Positions 14,611 through 21,501 of a stretch of DNA of 21,501 bases are shown piece after piece. The notes below the pieces were generated by a model. It worked only from the letters and a program-made list of their open reading frames with translations, did not search any database and was not told where the DNA came from. Positions within the stretch are counted from its first letter, which is position 1. Every line of letters starts with the position of its first letter. The stretch spans positions 1 to 21,501 of the forward strand of contig DATLYH010000324.1 in the NCBI GenBank assembly GCA_035575035.1, given 5' to 3'. The position numbers were made by a program, and so were the translations under genes. Source of the DNA: DATLYH01 sp035575035 (GTDB lineage Bacteria > Planctomycetota > Planctomycetia > Gemmatales > Gemmataceae).

Positions 14611-14964
14611 ATGTTCCAGATGGTCCGCATTCGGGTCCGGTTTGTCCGCAAGGCGGACGGCCGACCTCTAACCGGGAAACAGTACACCGCCAAGCTCTTT
14701 GACAAGGATGTCCTGTGCGACGACCCGCTGGGCGAGGCCCGGCCTGACGCGGAAGGGCGGGTCGAGTTCACTTGCGAGCTGGCCGACGCCGCTAGCCTCG
14801 ACTCGCTGCTGGAAACCAAACCCGACCTCTATGTGGTGCTCTACGAGGACGGCACGGAGGTCTTCCGCAGCCCGGTCTTCCGGGACGTGGACTTCCTGCG
14901 GCCCGACCCCGTGACGGGGGAGAAGAACCAACTGACCCAGGACCTCGGGACCTTCGCGGTCTGA
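14611..14964 (+). CDS. Small beta-rich protein of unknown function
   Basis: A 117-residue protein with no signal peptide. It reads as a beta-sandwich: MVRIRVRFVRKADGRPLTG, TAKLFDKD, EGRVEFTCEL, DLYVVLYEDGTEVFRSPVF. The pattern (extended strands, DAEGRVEF turn, DLYVVLYEDG) recalls transthyretin-like or Cna-B-like folds, but I do not recognise a family. The ATG at 14611 is preferred (GGGAG 9 bases upstream); an in-frame GTG at 14605 would add two residues. It follows the PilZ gene by 149 bases on the same strand and converges with the gene at 14982-15380, 17 bases away. Confidence 0.72.
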   Translation: MFQMVRIRVRFVRKADGRPLTGKQYTAKLFDKDVLCDDPLGEARPDAEGRVEFTCELADAASLDSLLETKPDLYVVLYEDGTEVFRSPVFRDVDFLRPDPVTGEKNQLTQDLGTFAV

Positions 14965-14981
14965 GCCGGGGGCCGGCACGG

Positions 14982-15380
14982 TCAAGAGGCGGCCGGCGCT
15001 GGTTCGAAGACGACGGTCTGGCAGGCCACCTGGTCGGGGTAGACGTACCAAGTGCGCGACTGCTCGTCGAGGTGGGCCAACAGGCCGTTGGGAGCGGCGC
15101 CATCACGGATAGCGCCATCCACCACCTGGGCATGCCGAAAGGGGCCGCGGCTGGCCGCGCACGGCTGGCCGGCGCTCTCGAAGCGGATCAGGGTCGGCGA
15201 TTGGGTTGTGAAGACGGTGAAGTAGCGGTTGCCGACGCGCCAGCTGCCGTTGGCGTAGGTTGCTACCTCCTCATCGTTGGGGCCGGCCCGAAGGGTGATA
15301 CCGTCCACGATGCGAAAGTAAGGGGCAGGGCCGACGATGTGGCTGTCTCCGAAAAGTGGGTCAAAGCGGATCGTTAGCAT
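14982..15380 (-). CDS. Small protein of unknown function
   Basis: A 132-residue protein without signal peptide or membrane segment. It contains LTIRFDPLFGDSHIVG, a YFRIVDGITLRAG segment, ANGSWRVGNRYFTVFTT and RTWYVYPDQVACQTVVFEP; the alternation of hydrophobic and polar residues suggests a beta-rich fold. I recognise no family. The ATG at 15380 follows GGAGG at 6 bases, which decides it over the in-frame upstream ATG at 15434. The gene ends facing the small beta-rich gene, with only 17 bases between stops and no clear terminator hairpin there. Confidence 0.72.
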   Translation of the reverse strand: MLTIRFDPLFGDSHIVGPAPYFRIVDGITLRAGPNDEEVATYANGSWRVGNRYFTVFTTQSPTLIRFESAGQPCAASRGPFRHAQVVDGAIRDGAAPNGLLAHLDEQSRTWYVYPDQVACQTVVFEPAPAAS

Positions 15381-15531
15381 GGCAGTCCTCCGGGCCGCCG
15401 GGGCAAACTTTCCACTTATTTCGTCCCACTCCAATGCAACTTTGGTGCCAATGCTGACCTTGACCCAAGGCCTCAGCCCGACGCGATACCCCGGCCACCC
15501 CCAGGAGGATAACCGGGCCTTGGTTCTTGCA

Positions 15532-16308
15532 TTAGACCGGGAAGCGGCGCAGGTGGAAGCCGCCGTCGATGTTCACCACGTCGCCGGTACTGAAGGGGAT
15601 AGCCCCCGTCACCAGGGTGGCGACAGCGCGGCCGACATCGGCGGGCGTGCCCCAGCGGCGGATCGGCGTCAGTCCCTCAGCGATGAGCTGGGTGTAGCGC
15701 TCGTGGGCCCCGGCCGTCATGTCGGTTTCGATGATCCCAGGACGGACCTCATAGACATGGATGCCATACTCGGCCAGACGGAGGGCGAACAGCTGGGTCA
15801 GCATGGCCAGCCCCGCCTTCGAGATGCAGTAGTCGCCGCGATTGGTGGACACCGCATAGGCCGACAGGCTGGAGATGTTGACGATGGTCCGCCGGGCTTC
15901 CTCCTCCCGCTGAAGCCGGATCATCTCGCGTGCCACCCGCTGCGTCAGGAAGTAAGGCCCCTTGAGGTTGACCCCCAAGACGCGCTCCCAGCTCTCTTCG
16001 GTGGCTTCGAGGATGTCACGTCGGCCGACGGAGGTGATGCCGGCGTTGTTGACGAGTACGTCAATCCGGCCCCAGCGCGCCAGCACCTCGTCCACCATGC
16101 GGTCGCGTTCGTCGGCCCGGCTGACATCGGCCCGGCAGAGGAGACTGTCGGCGCCGGGGCCGAGCAGTTGTTGCGTCTGGCGGGCGGCCTCTTCGTTGCC
16201 GGCGTAGTTGATGGCGACGGCATGGCCGAGCCGGGCCAGCTCCACACAGATGCCCCGACCGATGCCGCGGCTGCCACCGGTGACCAGGGCGACAGGCTGG
16301 GGATGCAT
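15532..16308 (-). CDS. SDR-family oxidoreductase (3-ketoacyl-ACP reductase-like)
   Basis: A 258-residue classical short-chain dehydrogenase/reductase using NAD(P)H. Visible are the Rossmann TGGSRGIG (10-17), DVS (61-63), NNAG (87-90), Asn114, the catalytic Ser147 and Tyr160xxxLys164 (GDYCISKAG), and the PGIIETDM segment after the active site. The full Asn-Ser-Tyr-Lys set is present. FabG-type 3-oxoacyl-ACP reduction is the closest broad match, but no fatty-acid genes (fabD, acpP, fabF) adjoin, so another ketone or alcohol substrate is equally possible. The ATG at 16308 follows AAGGAGG at 7 bases; an in-frame ATG at 16326 would sit within that ribosome site. The upstream region carries a repeat block. 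Confidence 0.92.
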   Translation of the reverse strand: MHPQPVALVTGGSRGIGRGICVELARLGHAVAINYAGNEEAARQTQQLLGPGADSLLCRADVSRADERDRMVDEVLARWGRIDVLVNNAGITSVGRRDILEATEESWERVLGVNLKGPYFLTQRVAREMIRLQREEEARRTIVNISSLSAYAVSTNRGDYCISKAGLAMLTQLFALRLAEYGIHVYEVRPGIIETDMTAGAHERYTQLIAEGLTPIRRWGTPADVGRAVATLVTGAIPFSTGDVVNIDGGFHLRRFPV

Positions 16309-16351
16309 GACGCGTCCTCCTTCCACGGGTGAAGGTTTTTCTGTGGTTGTA

Positions 16352-16404
16352 GCGGACCGGCCACGGCGAGCCAGCGAGCGGCCGGTGTAAACCGGCCGGT
16401 CCGC
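16352..16404. repeat. Palindromic GAGCGGCCGG-family repeat between divergent genes
   Basis: GCGGACCGGCC (16352-16362) is the reverse complement of 16394-16404. Inside, GGCCGGT (16380-16386) pairs with ACCGGCC (16391-16397) around a 4-base loop. The core GCGAGCGGCCGGTGT matches the blocks at 834-888 and 5391-5463. It lies between the SDR and glutamine synthetase-like genes. Confidence 0.75.
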
Positions 16405-16497
16405 ACAACCGGGGAGACCTCGGCCAATGGGGAACGTACCTGCTGCCGGGGAATTCCATTCCTTCCTTGCGGACCGTCCGGGCAGGGGTTATACACG

Positions 16498-17916
16498 ATG
16501 GCCATGACCGGCCCCAGCGGTCGTCCAGGAAGCAGCTTTGTTTCTCCGCGGGAGACCAGCGTGAACCGCAACCAGCTCAAGGACCAGTTCCAGAAGGACG
16601 GCATCGCGTATCTGCTCGTCCAGTTCGTGGACATCCACGGCTCGCCCAAGGTCAAGATGGTGCCGGCCGAGGCGCTCGACGACGTCGCCGATACGGGGGC
16701 CGGCTTCGCCGGCGGCGCCCTGTGGGGCATGGGGCAAAATGCCTCCTCGCACGACATGATGGCCCGCATCGACCTGGCCAGTTACACCCCCTTGCCCTGG
16801 AAGCCCGGCCTGGCCCGTTTCGCCGCCGACCTCTACGTCGATGGCAAGCCGCACCCTTACTGTTCCCGCGTCAACCTGAAGCGTGTTCTCAGCGAGGCGC
16901 GGGCCGAGGGTTATGTCTTCAACGTCGGCGTTGAGCCGGAGCACTTCCTGGTTACGCGCACCGCCGACGGCCGGATCGTGCCGTGGGACCCCGCCGGCAT
17001 CGACAGCCTGACCAAGCCCTGCTACGACTTCAAGGGCCTGGCCGCCGCCTGCGACTACCTGCGCGACATGAACGATGCCCTGCGGCAACTCGGCTGGGGC
17101 GTCTACCAGTCCGATCACGAGGACGCCAACGCCCAGTATGAGATCAACTACAAGTACGCCGACGCCCTGACCACCGCCGACCGTTTCATCTTCTTCAAGA
17201 TGCTGGCCGGCGAGATCGCCCGCAGGCATGGGGCCATCGCCACCTTCATGGCCAAGCCGTTCGCCGACCGCACCGGCTCGGGTGCCCACATGCACTACCA
17301 CTTGGCCGACGCCGAGACCGGCCTGAATCTGTTTCATGCCGAGAAGGATGCCCGCGGCCTGGGGTTGTCGGAGTTGGCCTACCAGTTTCTCGGCGGCGTC
17401 CTGGCCCACGCCCGGGCCCTGTGTGCCGTCACTTCGCCGACGGTCAACTGCTACAAGCGGCTGCAAGTCGGCCCGGGTTTGTACAGCGCCCGCTCCGGCT
17501 ATACCTGGACGCCGGCCTACATCACCTACGGCGACAACAACCGCACCCAGATGATCCGCACGCCGGACGCCGGCCATGTTGAGGACCGCACCGTCTCGGC
17601 CGCGTTCAACCCGTACCTGGCCTTCGCTGCCTACCTCTACGCCGGTCTGGACGGCATCCGCCGCCGGCTTGACCCCGGCGAGCCGAACCTGGGCAACCTG
17701 TACGAGATGTCGCTGGAAGAAATGGCCCGGCGCAATGTCCGCCTGTTGCCGCAAAACCTGAGCGAGGCGCTGGACGAGCTGGAGCGTGACGAGGTGATCC
17801 AGGCCGCCCTCGGCAGCATCTACCCCGAGTTCCTCAAGCTCAAGCGGATGGAGTGGAACGATTACCACCGGCAGGTGTCGGCATGGGAGGTGGAGCGTTA
17901 CCTGACGCTGTTCTGA
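16498..17916 (+). CDS. Glutamine synthetase family, type III (GlnT)-like
   Basis: A 472-residue enzyme of the glutamine synthetase family, expected to join an amine to a gamma-carboxyl using ATP. N-terminal beta-grasp features include VQFVDIHGSPKVKMVPAEAL. In the catalytic part are VGVEPEHFL (metal-binding Glu), DHEDANAQYEINY, KPFADRTGSGAHMHYHL (the usual GSGxHxH), SPTVNCYKRL and GDNNRTQMIRTP (ATP/substrate Arg). Sequence style is closest to TIGR03105, the type III enzymes linked to methylamine use, rather than to nitrogen-assimilating GlnA; no methylamine genes (N-methylglutamate synthase or dehydrogenase) adjoin. The start is uncertain: ATG 16498 is given, but GTG 16561 (GGGAG 7 bases upstream) fits the family length better and would give 451 residues. 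The true product could be another gamma-glutamylamide. Confidence 0.88.
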   Translation: MAMTGPSGRPGSSFVSPRETSVNRNQLKDQFQKDGIAYLLVQFVDIHGSPKVKMVPAEALDDVADTGAGFAGGALWGMGQNASSHDMMARIDLASYTPLPWKPGLARFAADLYVDGKPHPYCSRVNLKRVLSEARAEGYVFNVGVEPEHFLVTRTADGRIVPWDPAGIDSLTKPCYDFKGLAAACDYLRDMNDALRQLGWGVYQSDHEDANAQYEINYKYADALTTADRFIFFKMLAGEIARRHGAIATFMAKPFADRTGSGAHMHYHLADAETGLNLFHAEKDARGLGLSELAYQFLGGVLAHARALCAVTSPTVNCYKRLQVGPGLYSARSGYTWTPAYITYGDNNRTQMIRTPDAGHVEDRTVSAAFNPYLAFAAYLYAGLDGIRRRLDPGEPNLGNLYEMSLEEMARRNVRLLPQNLSEALDELERDEVIQAALGSIYPEFLKLKRMEWNDYHRQVSAWEVERYLTLF

Positions 17917-18358
17917 TACGAGTCCGAAGCGTCCCCTGGCAGAGCCCGAAGCAGGAGCGACGGGATAAGGTCTCGTCGCGGGCGCTTGTAAACCCGCACC
18001 CTCCGCACTGCGGGAGCCACGACCCAGATCAGCCGGCTACCGGCCTGGAAGTACTCCCGCAGCATCCCGTCCGGGCCGAGGACCACTTCCAGAGCGTTGT
18101 TCTCCAGGAAAAGTTCCAGGAAGTAGCCGAGAATGACAGCGAGCCGGGACTCGTAAGCGGCCATGTCCTTCGCTACCAGGATGCCGTCGATCAACTCGCA
18201 GCAGTGCCCTTCGTGGGCCTTGACGGCAAGGACATCCTCTTCTGTCGCTTCTCCGGGCGGCGGCCACAGCCGGATTCGATATGCGGCAATACCCCCAGAT
18301 AGGCTTGCAGGTCGCTGATAGAGGTGAACCGGTGACGGGACGTGGTCGGTGCGCTCAT
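17898..18358 (-). pseudogene. Broken Uma2-family nuclease gene
   Basis: Two lesions are visible. From the ATG at 18358, the frame reads MSAPTTSRHRFTSISDLQAY up to GVLPH, then is thrown off by an extra AT (ATAT at 18279-18282). Removing it restores HRIRLWPPPGEATEEDVL, typical Uma2 sequence, in the frame that continues through CCELIDGILVAKDMAAYESR and GPDGMLR. At 18056/18057 GMLR jumps straight to EYFQAGSRLIWVV; family members have roughly 50-60 residues between, holding the catalytic Asp, Glu and Lys. The end of the frame runs into a decayed repeat (17942-17964) and overlaps the glutamine synthetase gene by 19 bases. The intact family is restriction-endonuclease-like (PD-(D/E)XK fold) and greatly multiplied in planctomycetes and cyanobacteria; this copy should be inactive. 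Confidence 0.85.
17942..17964. repeat. Decayed copy of the GAGCCCGGAGCG repeat
   Basis: GAGCCCGAAGCAGGAGCGAC and the following GGG match the 23-bp unit of the 6925-7067 array with four differences. Next to it, CTCGTCGCGGGCGC (from 17972) resembles the inverted right arm seen at 11600-11623. It forms the broken end of the Uma2 relic. Confidence 0.6.
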
Positions 18359-18480
18359 GCACGCATCCCTTTGCAGATGAGGGGTGGGAACAATTGCCAG
18401 CCGAGGTTTGTAACATACGCTAACGGAAGCCCGCGTGCCAAGACCTGCTCCAGCCCATGCAGGATCCCGGAGAACCGAAC

Positions 18481-20163
18481 ATGCCATCCGACCCCAAGCG
18501 CCGCAGCCGCCTGACCACCGAAGGAATGGGCCGCGCCCCCAATCGGGCCATGCTCCGCGGCGTCGGCTTCCTCGACGACGACTTCAGCCGGCCGATGGTC
18601 GGCGTCGCTTCTCTCTTCAGCGACATTACCCCCTGCAACGCCCACCTCGACCGCCTGGCCCGCAAGGGGGTCGAGGGAATCCGGGCCGCCGGCGGGGTGC
18701 CGCAGGTCTTCGGCGTCCCCACCGCTTCCGACGGCATCATGATGGGCCACCAGGGCATGCGCTACAGTCTGGTGTCGCGGGAGGTCATCGCCGACAGCAT
18801 CGAGGTGGTTTGCGCCGGCATGAACCATGATGGCCTCTTGGCCTTCGGCGGCTGCGACAAGAATATGCCCGGCTGCCTGATGGCCATGGCCCGACTGAAC
18901 ATTCCCAGTATCTTCGTCTACGGTGGCAGCATCCTTCCCGGCACCGGCCCCGACGGCGCCGACATCGACATTGTCTCCATCTTCGAAGCGGTCGGCCGGT
19001 ATCAGGCCGGCGAACTCGACGAGAAAGGCGTCTATCGCATCGAATGCGATGCCTGCCCTGGGGCCGGCTCTTGCGGCGGCATGTACACCGCCAACACCAT
19101 GAGTTCGGCTATCGAGGCGATGGGTATGGCCCTACCGTACAGCGCCAGCAACCCGGCCGTCTCGGCGGCCAAGGAGCGCGAGTCGTTCCTTGCGGGGCAG
19201 GCCCTGGTCCGGCTCATCGAGCGCGATCTCAAGCCGCGCGACATCATCACGCGGCGATCCCTGGAGAATGCTTACACCTTCGTGCTGGCCTTGGGCGGCT
19301 CGACCAACGCCGTGCTCCACCTGATGGCCATTGCCCGCGAGGCCGGCGTCGAATGGACCCTGGCCGACTTCGACCGGCTCGGCGCCCGCGTCCCCCACCT
19401 GGCCGACCTGAAGCCGGGCGGCCGCTACGTCATGAATGACCTGCACCGCGCCGGCGGGACCCCGGCCGTCCTCAAGGCGCTACTCGAAGCGGGGCTGCTG
19501 CACGGCGACTGCCTCACCGTTACCGGGCAGACATTGGCCGAGAACCTCAAGGACGTCGAAAGCATTTACCGGCGGCGGCAGGTGGTGGTCCGGCCGTTGG
19601 AGAAGCCGTTGCATCCGTCGGGACACATTGTCATCCTCCAGGGCAATCTGGCACCGGAGGGGGCGGTGGCCAAGGTGGCGGGGCTGAAGCGGCGGAAGAT
19701 CACGGGGCCGGCACGGGTCTTCGACGGCGAGGAAGCGTGCTTTGCGGCCATCCAGCGGCGGGAGATCAAACCGGGCGACGTGGTAGTGATCCGCGGCGAA
19801 GGCCCGGTTGGCGGCCCCGGCATGCGCGAGATGCTGTCGGTGACGGCAGCGCTGGTCGGTCAGGGACTGGGTGAGGATGTCGGTCTGATCACCGACGGCC
19901 GCTTCTCCGGCGGCACGCATGGCCTGGTCGTCGGCCACGTGGCGCCGGAGGCCTGGGTCGGCGGGCCGATCGCGTTCCTCAAGAACGGCGACCTGGTGAC
20001 CATCGACGCCGACGCCAAGCAGCTCAGCGTGGCGCTGGAGGAGGCCGAGTTGGCGCGGCGGCGGCAGGGATGGGTCCAACCCGAACCGCGTGAGAAGCGC
20101 GGCGTGCTGGCCAAGTACGCCCGCACGGTGCGCTCGGCATCCGAGGGGGCGGTGACGGGATGA
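18481..20163 (+). CDS. ilvD: Dihydroxy-acid dehydratase
   Basis: A 560-residue enzyme of branched-chain amino acid synthesis, converting 2,3-dihydroxy-isovalerate and its methylpentanoate analogue to the 2-oxo acids for valine, isoleucine, leucine and pantothenate. Iron-sulfur ligands are Cys52 (DITPCNAH), Cys125 (GGCDKNMPGC, with Lys127 the likely carbamylated metal ligand) and Cys198 (ACPGAGSCGGMYTANTM). Further hallmarks are GGSTNAVLHL, RGEGPVGGPGMREML and GRFSGGTHGLVVGHVAPEA. Length is normal for the family; cluster type, [2Fe-2S] or [4Fe-4S], is not decided. The ATG at 18481 follows GGAG at 8 bases; an in-frame ATG at 18457 has no ribosome site. No other ilv or leu genes are in the window. 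A long hairpin follows the stop. Confidence 0.97.
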   Translation: MPSDPKRRSRLTTEGMGRAPNRAMLRGVGFLDDDFSRPMVGVASLFSDITPCNAHLDRLARKGVEGIRAAGGVPQVFGVPTASDGIMMGHQGMRYSLVSREVIADSIEVVCAGMNHDGLLAFGGCDKNMPGCLMAMARLNIPSIFVYGGSILPGTGPDGADIDIVSIFEAVGRYQAGELDEKGVYRIECDACPGAGSCGGMYTANTMSSAIEAMGMALPYSASNPAVSAAKERESFLAGQALVRLIERDLKPRDIITRRSLENAYTFVLALGGSTNAVLHLMAIAREAGVEWTLADFDRLGARVPHLADLKPGGRYVMNDLHRAGGTPAVLKALLEAGLLHGDCLTVTGQTLAENLKDVESIYRRRQVVVRPLEKPLHPSGHIVILQGNLAPEGAVAKVAGLKRRKITGPARVFDGEEACFAAIQRREIKPGDVVVIRGEGPVGGPGMREMLSVTAALVGQGLGEDVGLITDGRFSGGTHGLVVGHVAPEAWVGGPIAFLKNGDLVTIDADAKQLSVALEEAELARRRQGWVQPEPREKRGVLAKYARTVRSASEGAVTG

Positions 20164-20165
20164 TT

Positions 20166-20209
20166 GCCGCTTGCGGCTTAGTGTCAAGCAACGCCAAGCC
20201 GCAAGCGGC
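20166..20209. terminator. Bidirectional terminator between ilvD and the FecR/HEAT-like gene
   Basis: GCCGCTTGCGGCTT (20166-20179) pairs perfectly with 20196-20209, a 14-bp stem with a 16-base loop, 2 bases after the ilvD stop. Its right arm directly abuts the stop codon of the convergent gene (20212-20210), so it can act on both strands. A short TTATT follows on the plus side; U-tracts are weak. Confidence 0.7.
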
Positions 20210-21501
20210 TTATTCCGGCTTGGACCGTGGCTTCTTCAGGTATTCCTGAACCACCTTCCTCCACTCCTCGATCCCCTTCTCGCGCTGCTCCGGGGGGCTG
20301 GCCGCGTCGTAGGCAATTCGGCTGCTGCCGGGCACCAGGCGTTCCAGGTGCCAGCGGGCCAATTCACGGATCGGCAGGCGCTCGTGCCGCAGGTAGGCCA
20401 GCAGCGCCTCGTAAGTCTCCGGCCGGGTCAACTCCTCGTTGCTGAAACTGTGCAGCAGATGGAGCACGGTCGCGGCCTGGCCTGGGGTGTACTTCCGCTG
20501 CTCGATCAGGAACCGGTACAGGACCGCGTCGTTGCCGGCGGCCTTGCCGATCCAGTGCCGCAGTGCCTCGATCGCCGTCTGACGCACATCGCTACGTTTC
20601 GGGTCGGCGAGGGCGTCGGTCAGCCGGGGCAGGTCGTCCAGCGCGGCCAGGCCGAAGACCGCCATTCGGCGCGTCAGGCGGGCCCGGGCCTGATCCGAAC
20701 CCCGATCGTCCGCCGCCAGCAGGTCGGCCAGGACTTCAGGGGCGGGCTTCTCCTTGACCCGCTTGCAGATGTCATCCACCACCTGTTGCACTCCCTTCGC
20801 CTCGGCCGACGGCTTCCCCGCTGCGGCCGCCCAGGCCGGCAGGCTCTCCAGCCGACTCGGGCCGGGGTCGAGCCCGCCGACGCTGTCCCAGTGGAAGTAG
20901 GCGGGGCCCGGCGGCGCGGTCAGGGCGTGCTGCTGGGTCCCGGTCCGGAGATCGACATTTCCCTTCAGGACGAGCAAGACCAGGGCCGTGGTCGGCCGCT
21001 CGGGCGCCTTCGGGTCGGGGTTGAAGGGCACGCCGCGCGGCCAGCGGCCGTATAGCTCCAGCCCCACCGAGGCGCCGGGCTCGGCCAGGTTCAACTCCCA
21101 CACCTGGTCCAGGGCCCGCAGCCGAACCCGGGCCGGCCCCTTGTCACGCTGGTTGGTGACGATGACCCGGCCTGCCCGGAGCGTGAAGTCCAACGCGACG
21201 GCGGGGTTGGCATGCAGGACCACGCTGCTTTCCAGGACGGGGGAGGCCGACAGCTCGGGCAGATTCCCGGCCAGGACGAGCCCGACGGCGCCATCGCCCG
21301 ACTGCACCACGGCGCGGGTGCCGGGCAGGGCGACCAGCAGGTCGCGGCTGTGGACCGCATCCTGGGGGCCGAGCGCCCGCCACGGGCCATCTGCTGCCTC
21401 CCGGTAGAGCAGCGTGCCGGCAGGCGACTGGCACTTGCCCACGGCAGCGCGGCGCTGCTCGGCGGCCTTCTCGTCGGCGGCCTGGGTCAGGCTGTATGAC
21501 C
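20210..21501 (-). CDS. FecR-like / HEAT-like protein, C-terminal part (runs off right edge)
   Basis: The frame is open to the window end (visible upstream codons read SYSLTQAADEKAAEQRRAA), so the 410 residues from the GTG at 21442 are only a partial view. The first part reads like a FecR domain: VGKCQSPAGTLLYREA, then HSRDLLVALPGTRAVVQSGDGAVGLVLAGN, the usual beta pattern. The rest (about 220-390 of the visible portion) is helical: AVFGLAALDDLPRLTDALAD, VRQTAIEALRHWIG, ELTRPETYEALLAYL, IRELARWHLERLVP, which resembles HEAT-type repeats. FecR domains often lie in the periplasmic part of anti-sigma factors, so the missing N-terminus may hold a zinc-finger-like region and a membrane helix; that is inference. 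Function otherwise unknown. Confidence 0.75.
   Translation of the reverse strand, partial: SYSLTQAADEKAAEQRRAAVGKCQSPAGTLLYREAADGPWRALGPQDAVHSRDLLVALPGTRAVVQSGDGAVGLVLAGNLPELSASPVLESSVVLHANPAVALDFTLRAGRVIVTNQRDKGPARVRLRALDQVWELNLAEPGASVGLELYGRWPRGVPFNPDPKAPERPTTALVLLVLKGNVDLRTGTQQHALTAPPGPAYFHWDSVGGLDPGPSRLESLPAWAAAAGKPSAEAKGVQQVVDDICKRVKEKPAPEVLADLLAADDRGSDQARARLTRRMAVFGLAALDDLPRLTDALADPKRSDVRQTAIEALRHWIGKAAGNDAVLYRFLIEQRKYTPGQAATVLHLLHSFSNEELTRPETYEALLAYLRHERLPIRELARWHLERLVPGSSRIAYDAASPPEQREKGIEEWRKVVQEYLKKPRSKPE

Noticed and set aside
16489..17868. Long minus-strand open frame (459 codons) opposite the glutamine synthetase gene
   Set aside because: A mirror frame typical of GC-rich genes; its peptide has no family resemblance while the plus strand encodes an intact enzyme.

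Overview
The window looks like chromosomal DNA from a planctomycete, most likely of the Gemmataceae. The evidence is very GC-rich coding DNA, a TIGR03067-type secreted protein, a Ser/Thr kinase with an HGD catalytic loop, a Uma2-family relic, many exported proteins of unknown role, and intergenic repeats built on GAGCCCGGAGCG...CGACGGG and GCGAGCGGCCGGTG. No phage, transposase, CRISPR array, rRNA or tRNA was seen. The placement is an inference from gene families and repeat style, not from a marker gene.

Layout. The left edge (1-2.5 kb, minus strand) holds the N-terminal part of a protein kinase, a tandem-ACT protein with a convincing promoter, an arsenate reductase and a single-RRM RNA-binding protein. 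From 2.9 to 6.8 kb are a secreted isochorismatase-fold protein, a divergent exported protein joining a thioredoxin-like domain, a CXXCH motif and two PDZ domains, a DedA membrane protein and a TIGR03067 protein. From 7.1 to 9.7 kb two minus-strand genes form an apparent operon: a lipoprotein, then a long Pro/Ala-rich BON-domain protein. An ATP-grasp-like protein follows (10.0-11.4 kb).

From 11.7 to 15.0 kb the genes run on the plus strand: an M32 carboxypeptidase, a small helical-repeat-like protein, a PilZ protein and a small beta-rich protein. A convergent small gene and an SDR oxidoreductase come next on the minus strand. The right part holds a type III-like glutamine synthetase, a broken Uma2 gene, ilvD and, at the edge, a partial FecR-like/HEAT-like protein read from the other strand.

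How the genes relate. Most are single transcription units with their own Shine-Dalgarno sequences, separated by repeats or hairpins. The only strong functional pairing is the lipoprotein/BON pair. IlvD (branched-chain amino acids) and the glutamine synthetase-like enzyme are metabolic neighbours without an obvious shared pathway. No complete novel multi-gene system is evident. The least explained items are the thioredoxin/CXXCH/PDZ protein, the BON/lipoprotein pair with its shared PHV(T/S)RGV motif, the orphan ATP-grasp protein, the two-lesion Uma2 relic and the intergenic repeat families.
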